The position numbers were made by a program, and so were the translations under genes. Positions 1-10,772 of a stretch of 64,000 nucleotides of DNA are shown one piece after another. The stretch comes from Spartobacteria bacterium. GTDB lineage: Bacteria; Verrucomicrobiota; Verrucomicrobiia; Chthoniobacterales; Chthoniobacteraceae. The notes under the pieces are model-generated. The model did no database searches, was not told where the DNA came from, and saw only the letters and a program-made list of their open reading frames with translations. Each line of letters opens with the position of its first letter. Positions within the stretch are counted from its first letter, which is position 1. The stretch is from positions 42,507 to 106,506 of the forward strand of contig JAJPII010000035.1 of assembly GCA_021324825.1 (NCBI GenBank), read 5' to 3'.

Positions 1-1174
1 GCGGTATTCCCGCGAGGGAAGCCATCGCCGCAAGCATGGCGAAGGCGAGATAGGGAGAACGCTTGCCGAGGCCGTTGAAATGGACGATGTCGTCTCCGCC
101 CGCCTGATTCGCCACGGCGGCCATGACGAGGAAGGTCAGCAGCGTCATCAACAAATACCCGGCCAGATAGAAGGAGACCGCGATGTTCGCGTAGCGCGAG
201 CCGATGCAAGCCACCGCGATGAGGATATACCCCGCGTGGGCGATGCTCGAATAGGCCATGAGCCGCTTGAGATTATGCTGCGGCATCGCCGCGAGATTGC
301 CATAGAGCAGCGACAGCGCGGCCAGCGCCACGAGGATCGTCACGGCCTTATGGTTGATCCAGGGCACGGGCAGGAAGACTTCCGCCACGCGCATCAGGAC
401 GATGAACCCCGCCGCCTTCGAGCCGACGGAAAGGAACGCGGTCACCGGCGTCGGCGCGCCCTGGTAAACATCGGGGACCCATATTTGAAAAGGCGCGCAC
501 GCTATCTTGAAGCCAAGGCCGGTGAGCACCAGCATGAATCCGAACAGCAACGGCCCGTGGGAAACCTTGAGACCGAGCAGGATGGCGCCTATTTTTTCGA
601 GACTGGTCTGACCGGTCACCCCGTATATCCAGGTGATGCCGTAGACGAAAAATCCGGTCGAAAGCGCGCTGAGGATCAGGTATTTCACCCCGGCTTCCAG
701 CGAACCGGCGTTGCGCCGCATGTAGGCGACCAGGATGTAAAAGGAAATCGTAACCAACTCCAGCGAGACGAAAATCATGATAAAATCGACGGCGGAAGCC
801 ATCCACATGAGTCCGGCGCAGGTGAAGACCGGCAACGCATAAAACTCGCCGAGACCCGCCTGAGGCCTGGAGCCGAAGACGTATTTCTGAACCACGCCGC
901 GGTATTCGATGGAAAGGACGAGCACCACGATGGTCGTGAGAAGCGCGAACCGCTTGAAGAAGATCGCCCGGAAATCCGCGTGGTAGAACGCCGAATACGG
1001 CGAGGCGCTCAGGTCATTCGCGGTGAAAAAGGTCAGTATGAAAACGAACGTCAGCCCGACGATGCCCAGCCACGCGACGGGAGTCTTCTCTTCGCTGTTG
1101 GAGAAGGCTTCCATCAGCACGAGAAGGACGCCGAGCGTCAGGACGATGGCTTCGAGATAGATGGCCGGCATCAT
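1..1174 (-). CDS. nuoN: NADH-quinone oxidoreductase subunit N, 3' end beyond window
   Basis: Proton-pumping antiporter-like membrane subunit of respiratory complex I. About 391 residues are visible, against the usual 480-500, and the frame is still open at base 1. The start is MMPAIYLEAIVLTLG, with the ATG overlapping the nuoM stop as ATGA, which suggests translational coupling. The translated part is strongly hydrophobic and includes the typical NuoN stretch FYHADFRAIFFKRFALL followed by further membrane helices. It is the last visible gene of the nuo operon. The identity is firm from context and composition; only the C-terminus is unseen. Confidence 0.93.
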   Translation of the reverse strand, partial: MMPAIYLEAIVLTLGVLLVLMEAFSNSEEKTPVAWLGIVGLTFVFILTFFTANDLSASPYSAFYHADFRAIFFKRFALLTTIVVLVLSIEYRGVVQKYVFGSRPQAGLGEFYALPVFTCAGLMWMASAVDFIMIFVSLELVTISFYILVAYMRRNAGSLEAGVKYLILSALSTGFFVYGITWIYGVTGQTSLEKIGAILLGLKVSHGPLLFGFMLVLTGLGFKIACAPFQIWVPDVYQGAPTPVTAFLSVGSKAAGFIVLMRVAEVFLPVPWINHKAVTILVALAALSLLYGNLAAMPQHNLKRLMAYSSIAHAGYILIAVACIGSRYANIAVSFYLAGYLLMTLLTFLVMAAVANQAGGDDIVHFNGLGKRSPYLAFAMLAAMASLAGIP

Positions 1175-2655
1175 GATAACGTTTCGCGGAAGGAAGCCGC
1201 CTTCACGCTTGGCGCGAGGAAGGCCAGGAAGACGCGCGGGCAAAAGCCGGCGAAGAGGAGCGTGGCAAGCAGGAGGACGATCGGCAGGCGCAGGGAAAAC
1301 TTGAGATCAGGCAGGGCGCTCCAGCGGCCAGGCAATTCGCCCATGAAAACGGCCTTGTAAGCCCGGAGCATATAGACGGCGGAGATGACCACTCCCCACA
1401 ACGCCAGCACCGTGGCGAGGCGGAATCCAAAAAACGGGCTGCCTGCCACGTGGCTCTGGAACGCGCCGAAGAAGACGAGGATTTCCGAGGCGAAGTTCGC
1501 GAAGCCCGGAAGGCCGATGGAAGCGAACGCCGCCAGCCCGAAGGCGAACCCGAGGAAGGGCATCGGCTTGGCGAGGCCGCCCAGGTCTTCGAAGGCCAGC
1601 GTTTCCGTCCGCCTGCCGACCTGCCCTGCGATGGCGAAGAGGGCCGCGATGGAAAGCCCGTGCGCGAACATGAGGAGCGCCGCGCCGTTCAGGCCCAGGG
1701 TGTTCAGCGAGGCGATGCCCAGGAATATGTAGCCCATGTGCATGACGCTGGAGTAGCCGAGCATCATATCGAGCCGCTTTTGCGATATCGTCACGAGGCC
1801 GATGTAGATGATGTTCCCGATCAACAGGATGATAAGGAGATGCGTCCAGTGCCGCGCGGCGTCCGGCAGCAGCGGCAGCGCCACGCGCAGCAGGCCGTAG
1901 AGTCCGAATTTTTTCAGGACGCCCGCGTGGAGCATCGCCGCGGGGGTGGGCGCGGACGCATACGCTTTCGGAGCCCACGTATGGAACGGAAAGAGCGAGA
2001 TCAGGATTCCGAATCCGATGAGAAGCAGAAGATAGACGCCGTTCGCGGACGCGGGGTGGATCTTGCCGGCGGCGGCCAGTTCCTGGAGCGCGCGGATGTC
2101 GAACGTCCGCGCCGCCACGGGAACGCTCTGGTAGAGGCCGATCAACCCCAGGAGAAGGATGAAACTCCCGAGCGCCAGGTAGATCGTTATCTTCCACGCG
2201 GCGGACTGCCGGTCGCCGGAGCCCCAGATGCCGATGAGGAGAAACGTCGGAATCAGCGCCAGCTCGTGGAACGCATAAAAGAAGAAGAGGTCGACCGAGG
2301 CGAACGCGCCCATCGCTCCCGCGGAAATGAAGAGGAGGCAGGCGTAGAACTGCTTCTCAAGCCGCGCGACGGCGGGCGTGACCCAGACGGCGGCGAAGGT
2401 GACGATGGCCGTGAGCAGAAGCATCAGGAGGCTGAGGCCGTCCGCGCCCACGAGATAGGTGAGGCGCCATTCCGGCAGGATGCCGAATTCGGAGACGAAC
2501 TGGAACGCCGGGCCGGTTTTGTCGTATTGGAAGAGGGCCAGGAGCGCCACGACGAGATTGATGAGCGAAGCGAGCAGCGCCGCGGGCCGCGCGGGCGCGC
2601 CGAGCAGCGCCAGGATGGCCGCCACAATCGGGCAGAGGATGAGGATGTTCAACAT
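1171..2655 (-). CDS. nuoM: NADH-quinone oxidoreductase subunit M
   Basis: Antiporter-like proton-translocating subunit of complex I in the inner membrane. It has 494 residues, near the family length of about 500, with roughly 14 hydrophobic segments. Family signatures are visible: the conserved FPFHTWAPKAYASAPTPAAM loop near residue 230 and LGYSSVMHMGYIFLGI near residue 310, plus the essential membrane Glu in FHELALIPTFLLIGIWG near residue 145. It starts 6 nt after the nuoL stop and overlaps nuoN by 4 nt. Confidence 0.97.
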   Translation of the reverse strand: MLNILILCPIVAAILALLGAPARPAALLASLINLVVALLALFQYDKTGPAFQFVSEFGILPEWRLTYLVGADGLSLLMLLLTAIVTFAAVWVTPAVARLEKQFYACLLFISAGAMGAFASVDLFFFYAFHELALIPTFLLIGIWGSGDRQSAAWKITIYLALGSFILLLGLIGLYQSVPVAARTFDIRALQELAAAGKIHPASANGVYLLLLIGFGILISLFPFHTWAPKAYASAPTPAAMLHAGVLKKFGLYGLLRVALPLLPDAARHWTHLLIILLIGNIIYIGLVTISQKRLDMMLGYSSVMHMGYIFLGIASLNTLGLNGAALLMFAHGLSIAALFAIAGQVGRRTETLAFEDLGGLAKPMPFLGFAFGLAAFASIGLPGFANFASEILVFFGAFQSHVAGSPFFGFRLATVLALWGVVISAVYMLRAYKAVFMGELPGRWSALPDLKFSLRLPIVLLLATLLFAGFCPRVFLAFLAPSVKAASFRETLS

Positions 2656-2661
2656 ACGCTG

Positions 2662-4455
<1,794 letters not shown>

Positions 4456-4458
4456 CGC

Positions 4459-4776
4459 CTAGAATTTCATGCTCGTGATGTCTTCGACGTGGGTCGTCCG
4501 CCGCGCGCGGTAGAGCGACACGATGACCGCGAGGCCGACCGCGACTTCCGCGGCGGCGACGGTGATGATGAAAAATACGAGCATCTGGCCGTTGTAATCC
4601 GGCAAACCCGCGGCGCTGACGTGGAATCGGGAGAACGCGACGAGCGAAAGATTCGCTGCGTTCAGCATCAGTTCGAGGCACATGAAGATGATGATGATAT
4701 TGCGGCGCAGCATGACGCCGGCGAAGCCGATGGCGAAGAGGAGACCGCTGACCGCGAGGTAATCGTTCAGGTTCAC
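4459..4776 (-). CDS. nuoK: NADH-quinone oxidoreductase subunit K
   Basis: Small MrpC-like membrane subunit of complex I. It has 105 residues and three hydrophobic helices, matching the family length of about 100. The conserved glutamates in FMCLELMLNAANL (helix 2) and AAAEVAVGLAVIV (helix 3) are present; in the family these membrane carboxylates belong to the proton path. Its ATG overlaps the nuoJ stop (ATGA). Confidence 0.97.
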   Translation of the reverse strand: MNLNDYLAVSGLLFAIGFAGVMLRRNIIIIFMCLELMLNAANLSLVAFSRFHVSAAGLPDYNGQMLVFFIITVAAAEVAVGLAVIVSLYRARRTTHVEDITSMKF

Positions 4777-5276
4777 TTCAACTCCCGTTTGCTGAGCACC
4801 ACCACGCCCACCGTCGCCACGAGGATGAGCGCCCCGATCACCTGGAAGGGGAGGTTATAGTTGCTGAAAAGCATGGTTCCCACGCCGCGCACATCATCCA
4901 GGGGGCCGGCGGCCAGCGGCGGGAAGGGGAGGCTGCCCTTGTGAAAATGGCGCAGCACGGAAAAGAGTTCGCAGACGAATATGGCCGCGACCAGGAGGCC
5001 GCCGAGCGTGGCGGTCGTATTGAGCGTGCGCCGCTCCTCGGCCTTGAGGTCGAGCAGCATGATGATGAAGAGAAAAAGAACCATGATGGCGCCCGCATAG
5101 ACCAGGACCTGGATGACGCCGATGAAAAAGGCGTTCAAGGAGACATAGAGCCCCGCGAGCGCCAGGAAGGAGACGACGAGGCTCAAGGCGCTCGCCACGG
5201 GGTTGCGATTGAGGACCACGGCGCAAGCAAAGCCGAGCATGATCGCGGAAAAAAGCCAGGGCAGCAGGGAGGACAT
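4773..5276 (-). CDS. nuoJ: NADH-quinone oxidoreductase subunit J
   Basis: Membrane subunit of complex I with five predicted helices in 167 residues. The conserved helix-3 region IQVLVYAGAIMVLFLFIIML near residue 55 contains the pi-bulge segment typical of NuoJ. The start ATG lies immediately after the nuoI stop with no gap. The C-terminus ends GVVVLSKRELK, a usual NuoJ-type short cytoplasmic tail. Its order before nuoK is the standard one. Confidence 0.96.
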   Translation of the reverse strand: MSSLLPWLFSAIMLGFACAVVLNRNPVASALSLVVSFLALAGLYVSLNAFFIGVIQVLVYAGAIMVLFLFIIMLLDLKAEERRTLNTTATLGGLLVAAIFVCELFSVLRHFHKGSLPFPPLAAGPLDDVRGVGTMLFSNYNLPFQVIGALILVATVGVVVLSKRELK

Positions 5277-5804
5277 CTACTTTTTCTCGTTCCACTTGTT
5301 GACGAGGCCGTGCATCGTCCCGCCCAGTTCGTAGAGCTTCTTCTTGTTGTGAACCATCTCCGCGCGCGACAGGCCTGTGATGGCGTAATCTTTCCGCAAA
5401 AAGATCGCCTGCTCGGGGCAGACCTCCTCGCACAAACCGCAATAGATGCAGCGGATCATGTCGATGTCGAATTCCAGCGGGAATTTTTCCACCTTCTCCG
5501 ACTTGCTGGCGGACGGGATTTCGCCGGGCGTGATCTTGATGGCGCGCGGCGGGCAGATGAATTCGCAAAGCTGGCACGCCACGCAGCGTTCGCGGTCGTC
5601 GTCGCGCACCAGGGTCGGCGCGCCGCGATAATGCGGCGGCATGTGGCTGTCCCATTTTTCTTCCGGGTATTGCATCACGACTTTCGTGCGGCCAAGCAGC
5701 ATGTTCTTGAGGTGTTTGATCGTGATGGCCAACCCCGCGGCCACGGCGGGGAGATACAACTTTTCGCGGAAGGTGAGTTTCGGACGCGGAACGGTGTAGG
5801 CCAT
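5277..5804 (-). CDS. nuoI: NADH-quinone oxidoreductase subunit I (2x 4Fe-4S)
   Basis: Peripheral-arm ferredoxin-like subunit that passes electrons through clusters N6a and N6b toward quinone. Both eight-cysteine motifs are intact: CVACQLCEFICPPRAI near residue 73 and CIYCGLCEEVCPEQAI near residue 118. It has 175 residues, the normal length. An N-terminal amphipathic membrane-contact helix is seen around AAGLAITIKHLKNMLL. It starts 5 nt after the nuoH stop. Confidence 0.97.
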   Translation of the reverse strand: MAYTVPRPKLTFREKLYLPAVAAGLAITIKHLKNMLLGRTKVVMQYPEEKWDSHMPPHYRGAPTLVRDDDRERCVACQLCEFICPPRAIKITPGEIPSASKSEKVEKFPLEFDIDMIRCIYCGLCEEVCPEQAIFLRKDYAITGLSRAEMVHNKKKLYELGGTMHGLVNKWNEKK

Positions 5805-5809
5805 GGGGT

Positions 5810-6958
5810 TTAGGGAAGGTAGAAGAGGATGCCCGCGGTCAGGAATATATTAACGAGCGCGATCTCAAAGAAGAAAATCCATCCGAGGCGCATCAGTTGA
5901 TCGTAGCGGAAACGGGGGAGCGTCCAACGCACCCAGATGAAGAACGCGAGCAGCACGGCCACTTTCCCGAAGAATGTCGCGATGTTGAACAGGCCGCCCA
6001 GGATGCCGGGAATGCCGGGCGCCGCGCCGTCGACGAGCGCGAAATGAAACCCGGCCCCGGACGACCACCACGGAATCGGGAGATGCCAGCCGCCGAGGAA
6101 GAGCGTCACGATGAGGGAGGAGCCGGTAATCATCGCGGCGTATTCGCCCAGGAAGAAGAGGGCGAACTTCATGGAGGAATACTCCGTATGATAACCGGCC
6201 ACGAGTTCCGTTTCGGCTTCCGGAAGATCGAACGGGAGGCGGTTGGTTTCCGCGAAGATGGAGATGGTGAACACGACGAAGGAGATGAGAAGCGGGATGA
6301 GAAGGAGCCAGCGGCGCAGGGTCAATCCTTCGCCCCAGAGCGGGAGAAGAAGCCAGCCGTTGCGCGCCTGGTAATCCACGATGTCCACGAGGTTCAGCTT
6401 GCCCAGCAGCAGGAAGAGCGGGATGACGGACAGGCCGAGCGACAGCTCGTAGGAGATCATTTGCGAAGTGGATCGCACGCCGCCCAGGAACGAGTATTTG
6501 GAATTGGAAGACCAGCCCGCTAGGACGATGCCGTACACGCTGAGGGAGGCGATCGCGAAGACGAAAAGAATGCCGATGTTGACGTTGGCGATGACCATCG
6601 GGACGCCGAACAGCCAGCTTCCAAAGGGAATGACGGAGAGCGTGAGAAGCGACGGCGCCATCGCGAGGCACGGGGCGAGCCAGAAGTAAAAAGTGTTAAC
6701 GTGCGCGGGCGTCAGGTCTTCCTTCAGCAGGAATTTCACGGCGTCCGCTATGGGCTGGCCGAGGCCTTCCATGTGGATGTTGGTGAAGGGGATGCCCGTG
6801 CGGTTCGGGCCGAGCCTGTCCTGGATCAACGCGCTGATCCGACGCTCGGCATAGACGGTGTAGGAGACCATCGGCAGGACGACCAGGAAGATGATGCCCA
6901 GCGTCTTCGCGAGCGAGGTCGCGAGGAAAAACCAGTCGATGCCGAGGAAGTCGTTCAT
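5810..6958 (-). CDS. nuoH: NADH-quinone oxidoreductase subunit H
   Basis: Membrane subunit that forms the quinone chamber at the junction of the two arms of complex I. It has 382 residues, longer than E. coli NuoH (325), with extra length in loops. Conserved features are YAERRISALIQDRLGPNRTG near residue 31, ADAVKFLLKEDLTP near residue 71, and the acidic quinone-loop segment AETNRLPFDLPEAETELVAG near residue 226. The start overlaps the nuoG stop by 4 nt. Confidence 0.97.
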   Translation of the reverse strand: MNDFLGIDWFFLATSLAKTLGIIFLVVLPMVSYTVYAERRISALIQDRLGPNRTGIPFTNIHMEGLGQPIADAVKFLLKEDLTPAHVNTFYFWLAPCLAMAPSLLTLSVIPFGSWLFGVPMVIANVNIGILFVFAIASLSVYGIVLAGWSSNSKYSFLGGVRSTSQMISYELSLGLSVIPLFLLLGKLNLVDIVDYQARNGWLLLPLWGEGLTLRRWLLLIPLLISFVVFTISIFAETNRLPFDLPEAETELVAGYHTEYSSMKFALFFLGEYAAMITGSSLIVTLFLGGWHLPIPWWSSGAGFHFALVDGAAPGIPGILGGLFNIATFFGKVAVLLAFFIWVRWTLPRFRYDQLMRLGWIFFFEIALVNIFLTAGILFYLP

Positions 6959-8553
6959 TCGAGTTTCAACTGGACGCCCAGGTCGCCGATCTTGCTGAGG
7001 CTCAATCCGGCTAACGCGGGCGTCGCCTCCGCCATTTGCCTGAAGACCTCCTCGATGGCGTAAACGCCGTTCGCGCCGGAGACCGCCTGGATGAGGTCGC
7101 GCAGGATTTCCCAGTCGTCGCGCGCTTCGCCCGGAGGCTGGATCGCCTGGTTGAGCCGCTGCAGGCGGCCCTTGACGTTGATCATCGAACCGCGCTTCTC
7201 CGCAAAACCGGCCGAGGGAAGGAAGACCGAGGCTTTTTCCGTGGCCGCACTCGGCAGGAGGCCCACGGTTACCAGGGATTTCAGTTTCGCAAGGGAAATC
7301 CCGGCGGCGTCCTCGCCCAGCACGAGCAACACGCGGATGCGGCCCGATTCCACGCCTTGCGCGATCTCGGCGAGTTTCGAGGAGCTGACTCCGAGCAGTT
7401 TCGCGCCGGCGGTGTTCGGGTTCCGGTCGGCGCTCAGGAGAAGGTCGTCGCCCTTTTCAATGTGGGGAACGATATCGTGAAGGGTGATGTTCAGAACGGA
7501 GGCCAGCTTTTTCGTCAGCCAGAGTTCCTCGTTCGTCATGCTCCCGGACGCGATGATCGCGACTTCATTCGCCGGGACGCTCCGAAGTTCCGCGGCGGCC
7601 TTCGCGATGGCGGCGGGCCAGGCGGCGGCCTCGCCCTTCACGGCGGGGCGCGACAAGCGGCGCTCGCTGTGCAGGTAATGGAAATTGAGCCGGCCGTAAT
7701 CGCACATCCAGACGGAATTGACCTCGTTGTTCTCGCGCGGCGTCTGCCGGTAAACGACCTCCTGGCGGCTGCCGATGACCGTGTTGCAGCCGGTGGCGCA
7801 ACTCGTGCAGAAGCTTTTGGTCTCCTTCAAAAACCAGACGCGCATCTTGAAGCGGAAATCCGTGGAGGTCAGCGCGCCGACGGGGCAGATGTCCACGGTG
7901 TTCAGGGAGTAGTTGCTGTCGAGCTGCCGGTTCGGGTGCGCGGCGATGGTGCTGTAGCTGCCGCGGTCCACGAACCCGAGCACGTCGTCCTGGGGCACTT
8001 CCTTCATGAACCGGATGCAGCGGGAGCAGAGGACGCACCGCTCGGCGTCGAGCGTGACGCGCGGGCCGACGGCGACTTTCTTCGGCTTCTTGACCTTGTG
8101 TTCGAGGAAGCGGGAGCCGCCGTTGCCGTACTCGACGCTGAACTCCTGCAGCTTGCATTCGCCGGCCTGGTCGCAGATGGGGCAATCGAGCGGATGATTG
8201 ATGAGCAGGAATTCCATGACGCCCCTGCGGCATTCCTGCGCCATGGGCGAATCGGTGCGGATGCCCATCCCCTCGGCGACGTCCTGCGCGCAGGAAATCT
8301 GCGGGCGGGGAATCCAGTTGATGACCGGGCGGCCATCGGGGCCGAGCTCGGGTTTCCTGTCGGGGCCCATCTTCGGCATGCCCATTTCGATGAGGCACAT
8401 GCGGCAGTTGCCGGGCGAGGTGAGCTTCGGGTGGTAGCAATAGCGCGGGATATAGGAGCCGGCTTGCGCGCAGGCTTCGATGACGCGGGTCCCTTTCGGG
8501 AATTGCTTCCACTCGCCGTTGATCTGGACGTTCAGCATCTGCGGGGCGCTCAT
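6955..8553 (-). CDS. nuoG: NADH-quinone oxidoreductase subunit G (short form)
   Basis: Iron-sulfur subunit of the NADH-oxidising arm. The start chosen is MSAPQMLNVQING, whose ATG overlaps the nuoF stop as ATGA; the open frame upstream is only the other frame of nuoF. The N-terminal 2Fe-2S ferredoxin cysteines (YCYHPK, GNCRMC), the CPICDQAGECKLQ region, the 4Fe-4S motif CVLCSRCIRF and the N5/N7-type cysteines SFCTSCATGCN are present. At 532 residues it is much shorter than E. coli NuoG (about 908). The molybdopterin-like domain is reduced to a degenerate remnant ending EKRGSMINVKGRLQRLNQAI, as in many short NuoG proteins. Confidence 0.94.
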   Translation of the reverse strand: MSAPQMLNVQINGEWKQFPKGTRVIEACAQAGSYIPRYCYHPKLTSPGNCRMCLIEMGMPKMGPDRKPELGPDGRPVINWIPRPQISCAQDVAEGMGIRTDSPMAQECRRGVMEFLLINHPLDCPICDQAGECKLQEFSVEYGNGGSRFLEHKVKKPKKVAVGPRVTLDAERCVLCSRCIRFMKEVPQDDVLGFVDRGSYSTIAAHPNRQLDSNYSLNTVDICPVGALTSTDFRFKMRVWFLKETKSFCTSCATGCNTVIGSRQEVVYRQTPRENNEVNSVWMCDYGRLNFHYLHSERRLSRPAVKGEAAAWPAAIAKAAAELRSVPANEVAIIASGSMTNEELWLTKKLASVLNITLHDIVPHIEKGDDLLLSADRNPNTAGAKLLGVSSSKLAEIAQGVESGRIRVLLVLGEDAAGISLAKLKSLVTVGLLPSAATEKASVFLPSAGFAEKRGSMINVKGRLQRLNQAIQPPGEARDDWEILRDLIQAVSGANGVYAIEEVFRQMAEATPALAGLSLSKIGDLGVQLKLE

Positions 8554-9965
8554 GCGTGGGCTTCCTCCTTGCCGATAAGTTCTTCCGGGAGATACTCGGG
8601 CGGCATCGGCGGCGGGACGGGCTTGCCGGCGCGGGAATCGAACTCTTCCTTGAACTTCGCCACGAAGCTTTGGGTCGGCCACGCGCACGCCTCGCCAAAG
8701 GCGCAGATGGTGCGGCCCGCGATGTTGTCCGCGACGTTCTTCAAGACGGCGGGGTCGCGCTCTACGCCTCCGCCCAGGAGCATCCGCTCGGTGATCTTCT
8801 TCATCCAGAGGGAGCCTTCGCGGCAGGGGGTGCATTGGCCGCAGCTTTCGTGCGCGTAGAATTCGTTGATGTTGTTCAACGTCCAGAGCATGTCGCGCGA
8901 GTCGTCCATGACGATGACGCCTCCGGAACCGGCCATCGAACCGACCGCCGCGAGGGAATCGAAGTCCATGACGATGTCTTCGATGCCGATCTCCTTTTCG
9001 CCCGTCGAGCCGTCGGGCTGCTTGGTCTTGATCTTGTATTTCTCGCCCGCGCGCAGGACCTTGGCGGAACTGCCGCCGGGGATGACGGCTTTCAGTTTGC
9101 GGCCCGGCTTCATGCCGCCGCAGAGGTCGTAGATCAATTCGCCCATCGTCACGGCGCCGACTTCCAGTTCGAAATAACCCGGCTCCCGCACGTCGCCGCT
9201 CACGCACAGGACGCGCGTGCCGGTGTTGTTGGGCTTGCCGATCTTCGCGTATTCCGCGCCGCCCATGCGGACGATGTGCTTGATGTTACACAAGGTTTCG
9301 ACGTTGTTTACTATGGTCGGGCATTGGTAAAGGCCCAATACCGCCGGGAAATAGGGGGGCTTGATCCGCGGATAGGCGCGTTTGCCTTCCAACGATTCGA
9401 TGAGGCCGGTCTCCTCGCCGCAGATGTAGGCGCCCGCTCCGCGATGCACGTAAATCTCGAGGTCGAAGCCGGAGCCGAGGATATTTTTCCCGAGGAAGTT
9501 CTTGGCCCGTGCTTCGGCGATGGCGGTCTCCAGGATTTTCGCCCCGGTGGGGAATTCGCCGCGTATATAGATATAGGCGAGGTGGACGCCGAGCGCGAAG
9601 GAGGAGATGATCATCCCTTCCAGCAACTGGTGCGGATCCTGGTGGAGGATGTAGCGGTCTTTGAACGTGCCGGGCTCGGACTCGTCCGCGTTGCAGATGA
9701 GATAGACGGGCTTCGGCTCGTCGAGCTTGATGAAGCCCCACTTCACCCCGCACGGGAACCCCGCGCCGCCGCGCCCGCGCAGGCCGGAGGCTTTCACTTC
9801 GTTGACGATGGCGGTGCGCTCCATCGTCAGCGCCTTCCTCAACTCCTCGTAGCCGCCGTTTTCCATGTAGCAGCCGATGTCCTCGGACCACCCTTCGCGG
9901 TCGACGTTCTGGAACACGAGACGCCGTTCCTTCGGGTGCGGGGTTTTCTTGAAAGGAGTCGGCAT
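8550..9965 (-). CDS. nuoF: NADH-quinone oxidoreductase subunit F (NADH/FMN binding)
   Basis: Binds NADH and FMN and carries cluster N3; entry point of electrons into complex I. Signatures are GLRGRGGAGFPCGVKWGF near residue 60 (NADH/FMN glycine-rich loop), CNADESEPGTFKDR near residue 90, GAGAYICGEETGLIESLEG near residue 175, and the 4Fe-4S motif ESCGQCTPCREG near residue 350. The length of 471 residues is slightly above the usual 430-450. It starts 4 nt after nuoE. Confidence 0.97.
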   Translation of the reverse strand: MPTPFKKTPHPKERRLVFQNVDREGWSEDIGCYMENGGYEELRKALTMERTAIVNEVKASGLRGRGGAGFPCGVKWGFIKLDEPKPVYLICNADESEPGTFKDRYILHQDPHQLLEGMIISSFALGVHLAYIYIRGEFPTGAKILETAIAEARAKNFLGKNILGSGFDLEIYVHRGAGAYICGEETGLIESLEGKRAYPRIKPPYFPAVLGLYQCPTIVNNVETLCNIKHIVRMGGAEYAKIGKPNNTGTRVLCVSGDVREPGYFELEVGAVTMGELIYDLCGGMKPGRKLKAVIPGGSSAKVLRAGEKYKIKTKQPDGSTGEKEIGIEDIVMDFDSLAAVGSMAGSGGVIVMDDSRDMLWTLNNINEFYAHESCGQCTPCREGSLWMKKITERMLLGGGVERDPAVLKNVADNIAGRTICAFGEACAWPTQSFVAKFKEEFDSRAGKPVPPPMPPEYLPEELIGKEEAHA

Positions 9966-9969
9966 TGGG

Positions 9970-10467
9970 TCAGGTGTATTTTTGCAGGATAGCGGGCGCC
10001 GCTTCGGGCGCCACCTTTTCGTGGAGGTCGTCGTTCACCATGCAGACCGGCGCCGTGCCGCAACTCGCCAGGCATTCCACGAACTCGATGCTGTATTTGC
10101 CGTCCTTGCTCTTTTGGATCGCCGCGCCGTGGCCGCCATGCGCGTGGTTTTCGATGCGCGCCGCGCGGCAGAAGGAGTTCATAAGCTGGTAGCCGCCCGC
10201 CATCGCGCAGGAGAGGGTGCGGCAGACGCGGATGTGATGCACGCCCGCCGGTTCGCGGCGGAACATCGGGTAGAAGGTGACGAGTTCCAGGACGTTGATG
10301 GGCTGGAGTTCGAGCTTCGCGGCCGTCCATTCGACGGCTTCATCGGAAACGAAGCCGAGCCCTTCCTGGATGAGGTGCAGCACCGGCAGCACCGCGCTCC
10401 GCTTCGACGCGGGGTAGTGCGTGATCGCTTCGTCTATCTTCGCCAAAAGTTCCCGGGGCATCTCCAT
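9970..10467 (-). CDS. nuoE: NADH-quinone oxidoreductase subunit E (2Fe-2S)
   Basis: Thioredoxin-fold 2Fe-2S subunit (cluster N1a) that pairs with NuoF. The four expected cysteines are in CRTLSC near residue 82 and CLASC near residue 130. It has 165 residues, the normal length. The start MEMPRELLAKIDEAI is followed by the helical bundle YPASKRSAVLPVLHLIQEGL typical of the family. It begins 3 nt after the stop of the small lipoprotein gene, so it is in the same transcription unit. Confidence 0.95.
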   Translation of the reverse strand: MEMPRELLAKIDEAITHYPASKRSAVLPVLHLIQEGLGFVSDEAVEWTAAKLELQPINVLELVTFYPMFRREPAGVHHIRVCRTLSCAMAGGYQLMNSFCRAARIENHAHGGHGAAIQKSKDGKYSIEFVECLASCGTAPVCMVNDDLHEKVAPEAAPAILQKYT

Positions 10468-10470
10468 GCT

Positions 10471-10770
10471 TCAATCTCCAAAACTGCCCTGGACGCCTCC
10501 GGGGCTGACGAGTTTGTCGCCGACAAAGAAGAGATCGACCGTTTTCCCTTCCTGTTCGTAGGTGTAGACCGTGGCGTTCAATGTCTTTGGCTGCGTCTGC
10601 AAAGGGAGTTCGTGGCTCTGCGACCGCGATGGCTGGCCGAGGATCGATTCCACTTCCTTGGTGCTCATGTCGGGCTTCACTTCCTTGAGATTCGCATCGG
10701 TTATGCGTTTTCCGCACGCCGAAAATGCGAGCAGCGACAAGCCGACGCAGATGTTGAACGCGGGCTTCAT
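10471..10770 (-). CDS. small BamE/SmpA-like lipoprotein inside nuo operon
   Basis: A 99-residue protein with an N-terminal signal ending LLAFSACGK, a plausible lipobox with Cys19. The mature part, ITDANLKEVKPDMSTKEVES followed by ILGQP, resembles the SmpA/OmlA (BamE-type) fold, in which a loop of the form 'G-M-(S/T)-x-x-x-V..xLG.P' is conserved. It ends in a beta-rich YTYEQEGKTVDLFFVGDKLV. The ATG is 2 nt after the nuoD stop and the gene ends 3 nt before nuoE, so it is embedded in the complex I operon. No complex I subunit of this type is known to me. A role in envelope assembly or simple insertion is inference. Confidence 0.7.
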   Translation of the reverse strand: MKPAFNICVGLSLLAFSACGKRITDANLKEVKPDMSTKEVESILGQPSRSQSHELPLQTQPKTLNATVYTYEQEGKTVDLFFVGDKLVSPGGVQGSFGD

Positions 10771-10772
10771 CG

